Source of the DNA: Flavobacteriia bacterium
GTDB lineage: Bacteria; Bacteroidota; Bacteroidia; Flavobacteriales; Weeksellaceae
Direction: 5' to 3'
DNA length: 64,000 bases
NCBI GenBank assembly: GCA_015999765.1
Contig: JAECQR010000002.1
Coordinates: 533,716-597,715, forward strand
Positions 27,689 to 37,223 of this stretch are shown one piece after another. Under the pieces are notes generated by a model. That model had not been told where the DNA came from. It worked only from the letters and a program-made list of their open reading frames with translations, and searched no databases. Position numbers and translations under genes: made by a program. Numbering within the stretch: the first letter of the stretch is position 1; each line of letters opens with the position of its first letter.

Positions 27689-29326
27689 ATGAGAACACTT
27701 CAACTATTTTTGGTTATTCTGCTGCTTCAGACAACTCCGGTATCCGGACAGCGGTATATGGTCACTATTCCCGTTACTCAGCAGGATCCCCGTATACACG
27801 TTACGCTGATGTATCAGGAGAAGAACAGCGCGTTCGGTGCCATGACCCAGGATTACCGGATCACCGTAAAAAACAATACCTCCGACAAGCTGAAAGTTCA
27901 TCTGGAGTATGAGGCAGTGCTGACCTGTGGAACTCAGAAAAAACATCCACTCGGCCCCCTCGGTGACGGAATAACGATAGCACCTTCCCAAACCGTAGGA
28001 AAACCTTATGCTACCGACGGCATTGGGTCTGCGGTACGTCTTACAGAAAGTGCGTGTGCAAAAGAGAGTTGGCGGGTGATGGGTAAAGAAGAGTCGGGAA
28101 GTACGCTCTACAGTATGATTTCTTCGGTAAGCTACCGGATTATAAGCATTGAGAATCTCTCAGAAAAAGACCGTGCAGCTGCTGAACTGAAAAGAAAGAA
28201 ACAGGAGGAGCTCCTGCAGAAAAAAAAGCAGGATGATGAACTGACGCAGCAAAGAAATGCGGAAGGGGAGCATACAGTGGGGACTCAGAAAAATGTCACG
28301 TCAAGTACTGGCGTTAAGTCTGAAAATGCTGCTTCAGCCGGTTTGCCACAGAGCGATAACGCTTCCCAGGACGCAGTATCCGGAAAAGTGAAGGTTAACG
28401 GCGAATATGTACAGGTATTCCGCAGCAACGGTATTCCGTTTATTAAAAGAGCCGACGGAAGTGTACATCAGACGACAGAAACAGGCTTTACTCAGATTTC
28501 ACAGGCAGCAGGTCCGGTTTCCGGCAGCGGAACCACTTCCCCGCAGGAAGAATCCCGACAGGTACCGGACGAACAACTGAAGCGGGAAGAAACAGAGCGT
28601 GTACTGGCCCAGCTGGAAAGGGACAGGCTGCAGCAGCAGGCCGCGAACAGACAGTTAGAGGAGGCGGTGACCGGGGTGACTAACCAGTTTGCACAGGCCA
28701 TGATGAACGATGCCAGAGAAAAAGAACGCAGATATGAGCGTGACCAGCTACGCAGGGAGCAGAGAGATGCCGAAGCCTATAAAATTGTACGCCAATACGA
28801 AAAATGGGCTGACCAGGGGGATGAGACCGCGATTGCCCACATGATTCAGGCACAGTATTTACTGTCCTCCGGTAACCCCGTAGAATACATGAAAAATAAA
28901 AGGGTAACCTTCGGAAGTCAGGCCGCCACTGACGGGCTGATCAATCATTTTCAACAGATTATCACGACAACAGACCATGAACGTGCAGGAAATTTTTTAA
29001 GCAGTATCCTTTATATTGCGGGAGGAGCCGGAGCTTATTTCCTCCTGAACTCCCTCTCCGCAGATGAGCCGGAAGCGGAAGGTACAGATCTCGGTATGAA
29101 GGATGTATACCTTGCGGGCGCATATGGGGTAGGAGGTACATTGGGACTTGTCGGAATCATCTCTGCAGCACGGGGATTTACCGCAAGAGGAAGAGACTAC
29201 AGGAATGCGGTAAAGGAACTCAGTCTGATTAAGTCCAATACGGACCTCACATTCGGTTTTACCCCTGCAGTATTCAGGCACCAGCAGACCAATGCCGTTG
29301 GATTCGCATTTAAAGTGAATTTCTGA
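27689..29326 (+). CDS. Exported coiled-coil protein with C-terminal membrane segments
   Basis: The 545-residue protein has a signal peptide (MRTLQLFLVILLLQTTPVSG); an ATG four codons upstream is equally possible. Residues of about 20-150 are a beta-rich domain with two cysteines. Residues of about 160-200 and 290-380 are Lys/Glu/Gln-rich coiled coil (for example RERRYERDQLRREQRDAE-like runs). Two hydrophobic segments lie near residues 430-450 and 465-490. No known family is recognised. It may be an envelope structural protein. Confidence 0.65.
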   Translation: MRTLQLFLVILLLQTTPVSGQRYMVTIPVTQQDPRIHVTLMYQEKNSAFGAMTQDYRITVKNNTSDKLKVHLEYEAVLTCGTQKKHPLGPLGDGITIAPSQTVGKPYATDGIGSAVRLTESACAKESWRVMGKEESGSTLYSMISSVSYRIISIENLSEKDRAAAELKRKKQEELLQKKKQDDELTQQRNAEGEHTVGTQKNVTSSTGVKSENAASAGLPQSDNASQDAVSGKVKVNGEYVQVFRSNGIPFIKRADGSVHQTTETGFTQISQAAGPVSGSGTTSPQEESRQVPDEQLKREETERVLAQLERDRLQQQAANRQLEEAVTGVTNQFAQAMMNDAREKERRYERDQLRREQRDAEAYKIVRQYEKWADQGDETAIAHMIQAQYLLSSGNPVEYMKNKRVTFGSQAATDGLINHFQQIITTTDHERAGNFLSSILYIAGGAGAYFLLNSLSADEPEAEGTDLGMKDVYLAGAYGVGGTLGLVGIISAARGFTARGRDYRNAVKELSLIKSNTDLTFGFTPAVFRHQQTNAVGFAFKVNF

Positions 29327-29561
29327 CGGAGTATTTCCGGAAGCGGACAGGCCGTGAGACCGCGGCGGTACTATGGATAGTTCGGCCCGGCAGCAGGGCG
29401 GGTTAATCACAATCAGCGGAAATGATGACCGTACAGTTTGCAGACCAATAGCTGACATCCTCGGGACCACTGAATTCCCTTACGGTATTAGCGCGCACGG
29501 ACGGGACCACAATCAAGCTGACCAGGCAAAGAAAAAGTATCATCTTTCAATTAAAATAAAC

Positions 29562-30200
29562 ATGAAAATATCTTCCCCTTTCAAAACACTGCTCTTCGCT
29601 GTCCTCATAGGTTTTGGTACAGCGGCAGATGCACAGGAAAACGAAAAACGGCTGTTCTATTACGGAAACGGAATGGTAGAGCGCGAAACCTATTTTAATG
29701 ACCGCAACGAACCGACAGGCGTCTGGAAAGAGTATTATGAAAATGGAAAACTCCGAAGCGAAGGACGGGTGCAGAAGGGAACATTCGGCAAACCCGTATT
29801 TCAGACAGGACTCTGGAAAACGTTTTATGATAATGGCCAAATGCAGTCGGAGGGTAACTATCAGACCGGATCGCAGACCGGCCTGTGGAAATATTACCAC
29901 GAGAATGGCAAGCTGGGGGCAAAAGGTTTTTACGGGGGCATGGGAGGAGATAAACAGGGGGTATGGGAGTTCTTTCATCCCAATGGCAACCGCTCCCAAA
30001 CCGGCAGTTTATCCGACGGAAAACAGGATGGGGAATGGAAATACTATGACGAATACGGCGTTATTCAAACGGTCATGAATTACGTAATGGGACCGGACCG
30101 CAACCCGGTTCCCGACGGTGAAATAGAGCATTATGACGGAAAAGGGAATCTGGTAGCTGTAGAACGTTATAAAATGGGAGTTCCTGTCATCACCGAATAA
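29562..30200 (+). CDS. Exported MORN-variant (YwqK-type) repeat protein
   Basis: The 212-residue protein has a signal peptide (MKISSPFKTLLFAVLIGFG). Five or more repeats of the form GxWKxYYxNGxLxxEGxY follow, for example TGVWKEYYENGKLRSEGR and TGLWKYYHENGKLGAKGFY. This is the MORN-variant repeat of proteins often labelled YwqK family antitoxins. The export signal argues against a cytoplasmic antitoxin role here. A longer start at 29373 would bury the signal peptide and is rejected. Confidence 0.85.
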   Translation: MKISSPFKTLLFAVLIGFGTAADAQENEKRLFYYGNGMVERETYFNDRNEPTGVWKEYYENGKLRSEGRVQKGTFGKPVFQTGLWKTFYDNGQMQSEGNYQTGSQTGLWKYYHENGKLGAKGFYGGMGGDKQGVWEFFHPNGNRSQTGSLSDGKQDGEWKYYDEYGVIQTVMNYVMGPDRNPVPDGEIEHYDGKGNLVAVERYKMGVPVITE

Positions 30201-30443
30201 GCCGCACAGAACCTCCCCGGCAAAACCACGGAATTTCCGGATTTCAGGTACCGCATGCTGCATTATGTCCCCATCTGTCCCGTCTGCCGGCGCCGGTTTT
30301 TCATGCGCATGGCTTTAAAAGACTGCCGATAAATGACCTGTTTTGTAAATAATGATTACGGTGCAGATATTTGAGTATTAAAAGGACTTTAGCACGGTTA
30401 TTGCGTGAGAGCAGCTATGAAAATCAATGTACCATTACTTATT

Positions 30444-30863
30444 ATGAAGAAACAGCTTTTATTACTCCTTGGGGTCCTTTTGTTATTTTTAATTTCCTGC
30501 AGTACGAATATCGCGAAGGATCAGACGTTATATGCCAATGCCTGGGAACTCGAATACATCACAGGACCAAGAATTACTTTCCAGGGATTGTTTCCCGATA
30601 TGAAACCTAAAATTCAGTTCACCGCCGGTTCGGATATGATCACCGGAAACAGTGGCTGCAACGGGTATTCTACACGATTTACCCTTCAGGGGAATATGAT
30701 CTCTTTTGCTGATCCTGAACTCTCAACAATGATGTATTGTGGAGATGGGGAAGCTGTTTTCCGCAAAACAATGAAACAGATTGACCGTTACAGACTCACT
30801 GACGGAAAACTGGAATTTTTAATGGGAGACGTCGTGATGATGAGATTTAAACCGGCGCTGTAA
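30444..30863 (+). CDS. META domain (HslJ-like) lipoprotein
   Basis: The 139-residue protein has a lipobox in LLLFLISCSTN (Cys near residue 19), so it is a lipoprotein. The META/HslJ fold follows: WELEYITGP, ITGNSGCNGYSTRFTLQGN, STMMYCGDGEAVFRKTM and KLEFLMGDVVMMRFK. Members are outer-envelope proteins of unclear function, linked in E. coli to novobiocin tolerance. It has its own terminator 18 bp downstream. The start at MKKQLLLLLG is preferred over one 13 codons upstream. Confidence 0.88.
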   Translation: MKKQLLLLLGVLLLFLISCSTNIAKDQTLYANAWELEYITGPRITFQGLFPDMKPKIQFTAGSDMITGNSGCNGYSTRFTLQGNMISFADPELSTMMYCGDGEAVFRKTMKQIDRYRLTDGKLEFLMGDVVMMRFKPAL

Positions 30864-30881
30864 CAGAAGACCACATTTTAT

Positions 30882-30914
30882 AAGAGCAGGAAAATTATTC
30901 CTGCTCTTTTTTTT
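30882..30914 (+). terminator. Terminator after the META lipoprotein gene
   Basis: The perfect 11-bp stem AAGAGCAGGAA / TTCCTGCTCTT with a 5-nt loop is followed by eight or more T. Confidence 0.9.
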
Positions 30915-30965
30915 TGGAGGTTACTGAACTCCACCTGTGATCAGAACAGGGCTTTAAACATCTTG

Positions 30966-31393
30966 GGTTTTTTCCCGTGCTAAAACCACCCCGTCCTCCG
31001 TCAGAGCGGATGACACCCCTCCAGCGGAGGGGAATATGCGGTTCTTCTGTAGGAGGGAGGGATAATGAGAAGCTTGGGTTTTTTCCCGTGCTTAAACCAC
31101 CCCGTCCTCCGCCAGGGCGGATGACACCCCTCCGGAGGAGGGGAATACGCGGTTCTTCTGTTGGAGGGAGGGATATAAACTTTAGGTTTTCTTCCGGCGA
31201 AAAACCACCCCGACCTTACAGCAAAGCCGTAAGGTCACCCCTTGGTTGCTTCGTCATGCTTCCTCGCAATGACAGGGGGAATATGCGGTTCTTCTGTAGG
31301 AGGTAGGGATACAAAGAACTTTAGGTTTTCTCTGGCGAAAAACCACCCCGTCCTCCGCCAGGGCGGATGACACCCCTCTGGAGGAGGGGAATG
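30966..31393. repeat. Four tandem copies of a 110-130 bp intergenic repeat
   Basis: Each unit runs roughly TTTTCCCGTGCTAAAACCACCCC-like head, GTCCTCCGCCAGGGCGGATG, ACACCCCTCCGGAGGAGGGG, AATATGCGGTTCTTCTGTAG and GAGGGAGGGAT. Copies begin near 30966, 31079, 31188 and 31325. The third differs inside, carrying a CCTTACAGCAAAGCCGTAAGG hairpin and a TTCGTCATGCTTCCTCGCAA segment. Each has a GC-rich hairpin of the CCCCTCC / GGAGGGG type. There is no coding potential, although short Pro/Arg-rich readings cross it. Its right end may help terminate kup. Confidence 0.85.
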
Positions 31394-31403
31394 GTTATTA
31401 TAT

Positions 31404-33398
31404 TCAGTCGTGTCGGATTTTACGAATCAGACTGAACTCCCTGACCGGCTGGTAAACTAACGGAATATGTTCCACCAAAACATCGTTTCTGTCCAAACCA
31501 AAAGCTTCTTCGTCTTTTTGTGCGAACTGCTTCAGGAAAAAGTAGGATTTTAAAGTTACACTTTCTTTAACGGTAAATTCGTTGTCTACAGAAAGATATG
31601 CCTGGAGCACAATAAATTTAAAATCGATGGAAAGGTTATATTTCGTACTTCCATTATTACGCAAATGGAGATTCAGCTCTTTGTTGGCTATTAAATCGTC
31701 TATAATTTTTTCAAAATATAATTCCGTTTTCGGCTGGATTCTAAATCCGATATTCAGTACAATCTTAATTACTTTATCATCTACCAACTCAGATACTTCA
31801 TAATCCAAAGTGTAGGGATGACTTGTCCGGTTAATATGGAAAAACCAATATACATCTGCTCTTTTGGGTTTTTTATCAAAGACAGACTTAATAATTCTTG
31901 ATTCTATCTGGTCGCGCCTGTCCGCTTTGGTCAGATAAATCAGGTGGGTGGTAAATTTAGGAATGCTTTCGTCGTTGCTCAGTTCAGCAATTTTATGGGC
32001 ATATCTGCCGAGGTCTTCAAATTTGGTGTATGTATTATTTATTTTTCTTGCAAAATAGCTTACATACATCACAAAGAAAATTATTCCACCCGCAATAACG
32101 GTAATGTAACCGCCTTCCTGAAACTTAACAATATTTGCAACAAAGAATGAAAGCTCAATCATGAGAAATACAGCCAGAAAAATAAAAACCAACGTTTTAT
32201 TCCATTTCAGTTTAAACAACAGAAAATATGACAGCAGAACGGTTGTGGTGATCATTGCCAGCGTAATCGCCAGTCCGTAGGCTGCTTCCATCCGGGATGA
32301 ATCCTGAAAATAGAGAATCATCAGTACACACCCGATCCACAACAGACTGTTGACACTGGGGATGTAAATCTGACCTTTGGTCTCTGAGGGTTGCTTCACT
32401 CCCACACGCTGCCAGAAATTGAGGTTAATGGCTTCATTTATTAAAGTAAATGATCCGCTGATCAGCGCCTGAGAAGCAACAATGGCGGCCATCGTGGCAA
32501 TTAATATCCCCGGCAGGAGGAACCATTCCGGCATCATTTCAAAGAACGGGTTCCGCCCGTCCAGGTTTTTACCAGCGTGATTTAAGAGCCAGGAAGCCTG
32601 TCCTAAATAATTCACGATTAAGCATATTTTTACGAATCCCCATGTAATGCGGATATTATTTCTGCCGCAATGTCCTAAATCGGAGTATAGCGCTTCTGCT
32701 CCTGTTGTACATAAAAATACAGCACCCAAAATCCAGAATCCATGAGGATACTGTGTTAACAGTTCATAAGCATAGTAGGGGTTTAATGCACGCACTACCG
32801 ATGGAGCCTGTGCGATCTGATATACTCCTATGACCAGCAGTACAGCAAACCATACCGTCATAACGGGGCCAAATGCTTTACCTACGGTATGGGTACCAAA
32901 GCGCTGTACAAAAAATATTACTGAAATTACGCCAATTACAATGGTCACTACCGGGATGTGCTCCAGGCCTTCAATCTTTTCCAGGCCTTCTATCGCTGAG
33001 GTTACAGAAATGGCGGGGGTAATCATCCCGTCTGCCAATAATGCAGCCGCCCCTATCATTGTGGGGATAACCAGTTTTTTTCCGTATCTCCTGACGAGGG
33101 AATACAGTGAAAATATGCCGCCTTCACCCTGGTTATCTGCTTTAAGTGTAAGCCAGACATATTTCACGGAGGTTTGCAGCACCAGTGTCCAGAACACACA
33201 GGATACGCCACCCAATACCAATGCATCCGATATTTCTCTTTTGCCAATAATAGCTTTGAAGGTATACAGCGGACTGGTACCGATATCGCCATAGATAATA
33301 CCCAGTGCAACCAGTAAGGTAGCGAATGTTACGGTATTGTGGTTATTTATTACGGTGCGGTTGCTGACTGATGTAACTGAATTTTTCTGTATAGACAT
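31404..33398 (-). CDS. kup: Low-affinity potassium uptake transporter Kup
   Basis: Kup proteins import K+ with H+. The 664-residue protein has about 12 membrane helices in residues 20-460 and a soluble C-terminal domain. The family signature GIIYGDIGTSPLYTFKAI lies near residue 30, with ADNQGEGGIFSLYSLVRR and TTGAEALYSDLGHCGR further on. The ATG at 33398 is used; a start ten codons upstream is unlikely. It lies 156 bp downstream of a kdpE-like gene in the same direction, suggesting that the KdpDE pair controls this transporter. Confidence 0.95.
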   Translation of the reverse strand: MSIQKNSVTSVSNRTVINNHNTVTFATLLVALGIIYGDIGTSPLYTFKAIIGKREISDALVLGGVSCVFWTLVLQTSVKYVWLTLKADNQGEGGIFSLYSLVRRYGKKLVIPTMIGAAALLADGMITPAISVTSAIEGLEKIEGLEHIPVVTIVIGVISVIFFVQRFGTHTVGKAFGPVMTVWFAVLLVIGVYQIAQAPSVVRALNPYYAYELLTQYPHGFWILGAVFLCTTGAEALYSDLGHCGRNNIRITWGFVKICLIVNYLGQASWLLNHAGKNLDGRNPFFEMMPEWFLLPGILIATMAAIVASQALISGSFTLINEAINLNFWQRVGVKQPSETKGQIYIPSVNSLLWIGCVLMILYFQDSSRMEAAYGLAITLAMITTTVLLSYFLLFKLKWNKTLVFIFLAVFLMIELSFFVANIVKFQEGGYITVIAGGIIFFVMYVSYFARKINNTYTKFEDLGRYAHKIAELSNDESIPKFTTHLIYLTKADRRDQIESRIIKSVFDKKPKRADVYWFFHINRTSHPYTLDYEVSELVDDKVIKIVLNIGFRIQPKTELYFEKIIDDLIANKELNLHLRNNGSTKYNLSIDFKFIVLQAYLSVDNEFTVKESVTLKSYFFLKQFAQKDEEAFGLDRNDVLVEHIPLVYQPVREFSLIRKIRHD

Positions 33399-33554
33399 TA
33401 TCTTCTGATTTTCTATACAAAGTTGCACTACATCCCGTTAAGAAAATATAAAGTTTGCCTGCCGGGGTATAAAGAAAATATAAAGACTGCCTATAATGAA
33501 CTGTTAAGGAACAGCCTTCCTGCTTTCGGTGTAAGCGCGCGAAATGCAGGCGTG

Positions 33555-34235
33555 TTACTGAAACCTGTAACCCACCCCATTTTCTGTTATAATATGTTTG
33601 GGTTGGTTAGGATGATCTTCGATCTTTTTCCTCAATGTACCTACAAAAACCCTTAAATATTGGGTTTCTGTCTGGTTGCCGATTCCCCATATTTCTTTGA
33701 GAATATACTGGTGAGTTAAAACGCTGCCTGCATGTTTTGCGAACAGGATCAGCAGGTTATATTCTGTGGAAGTCAGTCTCACGATTTCACCGTTTTTCTT
33801 TAATATTCTGGCGGTAAGGTCTATTTCTAATTCTCCGACCGTAATTACACTCTCATTGTTTTCAATTGTCTGATGTCTCAGGATGGCAGAGCGCATCCGG
33901 GCCAACAGTTCTGCAGTACGGAATGGCTTGGTTAAATAATCCGTAGCACCGTTGTCGAGTGCATTTACAATGTCGGTTTCGTTATCCTGTACGGATAAAA
34001 TAATGATGGCTTTATTGTACCACTGTCTCAGTTCCTTCAGAACTTCGTGTCCGCTTCTGTCAGGCAGTCCCAAGTCCAGCAGTATCAGGTCGGGCGGGTG
34101 ACTGGCTGCCATCAGAATCCCCTGCTTACCGGTTTCTGAATGATATGTTCTGTAATTATTACTTTCTAAGGTAATCTCCAGAAGTTTACGGATCTGAGGT
34201 TCATCATCAATAATTAATATTTCACTTCTATTCAT
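33555..34235 (-). CDS. kdpE: KdpE-like response regulator
   Basis: The 226-residue protein belongs to the OmpR/PhoB class. The receiver has the acidic pair in IIDDEP, phosphoacceptor D54 in ILLDLGLPDRSG and K103 in DYLTKPF. The C-terminal winged helix includes VRLTSTEYNLLILFAKHAG and LRVFVGTLRKKIE, ending VGYRFQ. KdpE controls K+ transport genes. Its start overlaps the kinase gene end by 8 bp. No kdpFABC is in the window; kup is the adjacent transporter. Confidence 0.92.
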   Translation of the reverse strand: MNRSEILIIDDEPQIRKLLEITLESNNYRTYHSETGKQGILMAASHPPDLILLDLGLPDRSGHEVLKELRQWYNKAIIILSVQDNETDIVNALDNGATDYLTKPFRTAELLARMRSAILRHQTIENNESVITVGELEIDLTARILKKNGEIVRLTSTEYNLLILFAKHAGSVLTHQYILKEIWGIGNQTETQYLRVFVGTLRKKIEDHPNQPKHIITENGVGYRFQ

Positions 34236-35298
34236 TTTTCAAATTGTTTAAATAGGAGGTTTCGGCAGGTATTTTTAGGGTAAATGCAGCTCCATCCCCT
34301 GAATTTTCTTCTACTATCAGGGTGCCGTTCTGTGCTTCGGCAAATCCTTTTGCTATAGAGAGCCCTAATCCGCTGCCCCCGGGTCTGGTATGCGGAACTC
34401 TGTAAAATTTATTAAAAATCAAGAGCTGTTCTTCTGGCGGAATTCCCGGTCCGCTGTCTTTTACTGTAATCATACAGTTTTGGGATTGGGGGGTAACTTC
34501 TATTGTTATGCCTGTAGCGGTAGGGGTGTACTGCACCGCATTGTGGAGAAGGTTCATCAGAATCTGTTCGGTAAAACCGATGTCCAGTTTAAAAAGGGGT
34601 AAGGATTCCGGCAGTTTAAATGTGATGTGATGGGTACTGTTTGAATTGGCTTTCTGAATAATACTGTTAATCAGTTCCTCCATATCGCACCAGTCAAGTT
34701 TTGGTTTCAGAGTGCCACTTTCCAGCCTGCTCATATTGAGGATATTTTCTACCTGGCGGTTCAGGCGGATGGCTGCAATATCAATTTCATTGAGTAAATC
34801 AATCTGCTGTGCCCTGCTTAATTTATCCAGATTATCTTTGAGGGTATCTACCGTTCCCAGAATGGCAGCGATGGGTGTCCTTAATTCATGAGAGAGGGAA
34901 TTAAGCAATGTATTGTACAGTCTGATTGTTTTTTCCTTTTCCTCTCTGTCCCTGGCTTTTTTCTCTGCCTGCTTTATCTTATAACTCAGTACAGCGTTAA
35001 GCAGTGCTACAAAAAAGTAGGAAAGAAACATCAGCAGGTCTTCTGTACTGCTGATATGGATTGTGAATATTGGAGGAATAAAACAATAGTTCCAGATCAG
35101 TGCGCTGAGCAATGCAGCCAGAAGTACAGGTAAAATATCGAACAGCATCGCAATTACCGAAACAGTCAGTAAAAGAATGAGTGCTACTGTTCTGTAATTG
35201 ACTTCTTCTTTTACTGAAAAGCACAGTACCGACACCATCATCACTATGGCAATGCTTATAAGATATTGTTTTCTGTTTTTCGTTAACACCTGATGCAT
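34228..35298 (-). CDS. KdpD-type sensor histidine kinase lacking the N-terminal KdpD domain
   Basis: The 356-residue protein has four membrane helices (about 12-110), matching the DUF4118 part of KdpD, then HisKA with H137 in LLNSLSHELRTPIAAIL, and a HATPase_c domain (NLLHNAVQYTPTA, KDSGPGIPPEE, GSGLGLSIAKG). Full KdpD is about 900 residues with a cytoplasmic KdpD/Usp sensor region at the N terminus; all of it is absent here and the gene starts cleanly at the membrane part. It is presumably a short K+ or turgor sensor partnered with the overlapping KdpE gene. Confidence 0.88.
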   Translation of the reverse strand: MHQVLTKNRKQYLISIAIVMMVSVLCFSVKEEVNYRTVALILLLTVSVIAMLFDILPVLLAALLSALIWNYCFIPPIFTIHISSTEDLLMFLSYFFVALLNAVLSYKIKQAEKKARDREEKEKTIRLYNTLLNSLSHELRTPIAAILGTVDTLKDNLDKLSRAQQIDLLNEIDIAAIRLNRQVENILNMSRLESGTLKPKLDWCDMEELINSIIQKANSNSTHHITFKLPESLPLFKLDIGFTEQILMNLLHNAVQYTPTATGITIEVTPQSQNCMITVKDSGPGIPPEEQLLIFNKFYRVPHTRPGGSGLGLSIAKGFAEAQNGTLIVEENSGDGAAFTLKIPAETSYLNNLKNE

Positions 35299-35522
35299 CT
35301 GATTGAAATTTCAAGGCGTTAAAGTTAATCATACTCTTATAAAGAAATTATAAAAAAAATAAGTGGAGGATTGGTGAGGGCTGCAATAGCACCGTTACGG
35401 CTTCGCCGCGGTGAGGCTCCTCCGGAGTGACAAGGGTGTGTGTTGAGCGTGTAGGATCTGCTCAAAGGTTTGCTTCGTCATTCTGCTGTGCTGCATCCCC
35501 CGCAATGATGGGAGGAGTTTGT

Positions 35523-35802
35523 TCAGTCTATGATGAGTTCCTGGACGGATTCGTAGGGGAGGCCCATGTAGGTGCAGAATTCCTGGACGGTGAGGACCTG
35601 ATGTCCGGGTTTGTGAAGGGCGGTTTTTATTTTCAGAATCAGATTACGGCTGTAGTGTTCACTTTTTCCGGTGACGCGCTGGATCTTTGGGGTATATGCA
35701 GACTCCCGTGATCCAGGATTTTATGATTTACGTTTGTTTACTGAAAAAAGTTTTGAAATTCCAATCGATATCTTTCGGTAGGAGGACTGTAGTACCGTGA
35801 TT
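35523..35802 (-). pseudogene. Decayed copy of the small gene at 18914-19117 with its upstream region
   Basis: Read leftward, CIYPKD, VTGKSEHYSRNLILKIK and VQEFCTYMGLPYES match the intact protein. A 2-bp deletion after CIYPKD breaks the frame and the ATG is now ATA. Upstream similarity continues to the AGTACCGTGATTTTT block near 35802, as in the intact copy. The remaining 35299-35522 stretch holds short GC-rich repeat-like pieces (TTCGTCATTCTGCTGTGCTG) and no gene. Confidence 0.8.
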
Positions 35803-35824
35803 TTTTTGAAAGATGTTTCCTGTA

Positions 35825-37123
35825 TTACAATTTATACCTTTTTAAGGTGTTTTCAAAAGCAGCAGCTTTTATAAAGTTTTGTTTCTGCTTGTTTACTTGG
35901 ATGATTTCTAAAAAACCTAATTCCACTAATGATTTTAAGTCGGTTCTTGCCGTATAATTTGATATATTAAATCTTGCTTCCATTTCTTTAGTGTTCAGAA
36001 TTCTATCCTGATCATCGTGAATAATTTTTAATATTTGTGCCATTCTGTCATTCACTCCCGGTATTTTCATAAACTTCGCGGCCTGAAACACTTCTTTCTG
36101 CTTATGACTGATATACTCTTTTAATGCGACAAATGATCTGTCCATTGTCTTAAGATGATAGGTTATGAAATAAGTCAGATCATTTTCATCAGTTTCTGTG
36201 TATAAGTACGCTTTCTCATATTGGGATTTGGTATCTTTGATAATTCTGGAGATCGACAGATATTCCGTTAACCAATACCCTTTTTTAAGCATATACCAAT
36301 AAAATACAGCCCTCGCAGTGCGCCCATTTCCATCTGTAAAAGGATGTATCCAGCCAATCATAAAATGAATAATGCAGCCTTTAATTATGGGATGGATAAA
36401 CTCTTCACCATCCGTATTAAAAAATAGGCATAAATCATTGATGAGTATTCTAAGATCAGATTGTAAAGGTGGGGTATGTACAATTTCACTGTCAATATGA
36501 TTTACTACATGTACATCATCATTTTCTCTGAAGGCACCCTCATCTTCAGAATCTTCTAAGGTCTTATTTGTAATGAGATGATGAATATATAATAAATTTT
36601 CTACTGTTAAATCTTCACTTTTGTGCTGAACAATATATTTCATGGTCATAAAATTGTTCAAAATCATCTGTTCAGATTTGTTTCTCGGCTTTTTCTCCTG
36701 CTGAATCATTTCTTTAGCCTTTTTTCTCGTTGTGCTGGCGCCTTCCATTTGGCTGCTGGAAATAGCTTCTTCCATGATAGAGCTGATCATGAACTTAGTC
36801 TTGTCAGTTTCTGCAATACCAATGTTGCTTCCCAGTGTTCCACCGATATGCATGTCAAACTGATGTAATGATTTTTGAATATAATCTGTTATAACATAAT
36901 GAAAGGGATACGAATGAAATTTCACGGTTTTACTTTTTAACAATCTGTCTAACTTTATTGCACTCCAAAGTTCCAAAGGGGTGCAGTCTTTGGCTTTATA
37001 TTTTATTTTATCCCAGTATAAATAATCATCCTGTATTTTCTGCAGACTTCCATTCATCTGAAACTTAACCATAAGCGGTATTGTCTGGTCCGTTTTTTCT
37101 ATCTGAGGTGCCGGTTCAATCAT
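35825..37123 (-). CDS. Fic family protein (probable AMP transferase)
   Basis: Fic enzymes usually transfer AMP from ATP to target hydroxyl groups. The 432-residue protein has a Fic_N-type N-terminal region, an inhibitory helix motif SSSQMEG (S/T-x3-E-G, near residue 124-128) and the catalytic HPFTDGNGR at 260-268. A C-terminal winged helix (MEARFNISNYTARTDLKSLVELG) follows, as in many class II Fic-DNA-binding proteins. A longer reading from 37201 would run through the hairpin and the promoter, so the ATG at 37123 is preferred. It sits at the edge of the restriction-modification island; a toxin or regulatory role is possible. Confidence 0.9.
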   Translation of the reverse strand: MIEPAPQIEKTDQTIPLMVKFQMNGSLQKIQDDYLYWDKIKYKAKDCTPLELWSAIKLDRLLKSKTVKFHSYPFHYVITDYIQKSLHQFDMHIGGTLGSNIGIAETDKTKFMISSIMEEAISSSQMEGASTTRKKAKEMIQQEKKPRNKSEQMILNNFMTMKYIVQHKSEDLTVENLLYIHHLITNKTLEDSEDEGAFRENDDVHVVNHIDSEIVHTPPLQSDLRILINDLCLFFNTDGEEFIHPIIKGCIIHFMIGWIHPFTDGNGRTARAVFYWYMLKKGYWLTEYLSISRIIKDTKSQYEKAYLYTETDENDLTYFITYHLKTMDRSFVALKEYISHKQKEVFQAAKFMKIPGVNDRMAQILKIIHDDQDRILNTKEMEARFNISNYTARTDLKSLVELGFLEIIQVNKQKQNFIKAAAFENTLKRYKL

Positions 37124-37147
37124 TATTTTTGTAATAGCTATAGAATT

Positions 37148-37155
37148 CAAAGATA
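37148..37155 (-). promoter_or_regulatory. -7 promoter element of the fic gene
   Basis: TATCTTTG on the minus strand is a perfect TAnnTTTG, 24 nt before the chosen ATG. It supports the shorter fic start. Confidence 0.65.
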
Positions 37156-37158
37156 AGT

Positions 37159-37195
37159 AAAAACCTCGAGATTTTTTTAAAATCTCGAGGTTTTT
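37159..37195. promoter_or_regulatory. 17-bp perfect inverted repeat next to the fic promoter
   Basis: AAAAACCTCGAGATTTT and its exact complement are separated by only three bases. The A/T ends make it terminator-like in both directions, but it lies three bases from the -7 box, so it also covers the -20 to -55 region of the fic promoter and could be an operator. No gene upstream obviously needs a terminator here. Confidence 0.7.
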
Positions 37196-37223
37196 ACTCA
37201 TTGTGGGTTTTTACACCGAAGGT

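Noticed and set aside
30977..31306. 109-codon Pro/Arg-rich frame across the tandem repeats
   Set aside because: Created by the repeat period; the translation is itself repetitive with no start context.
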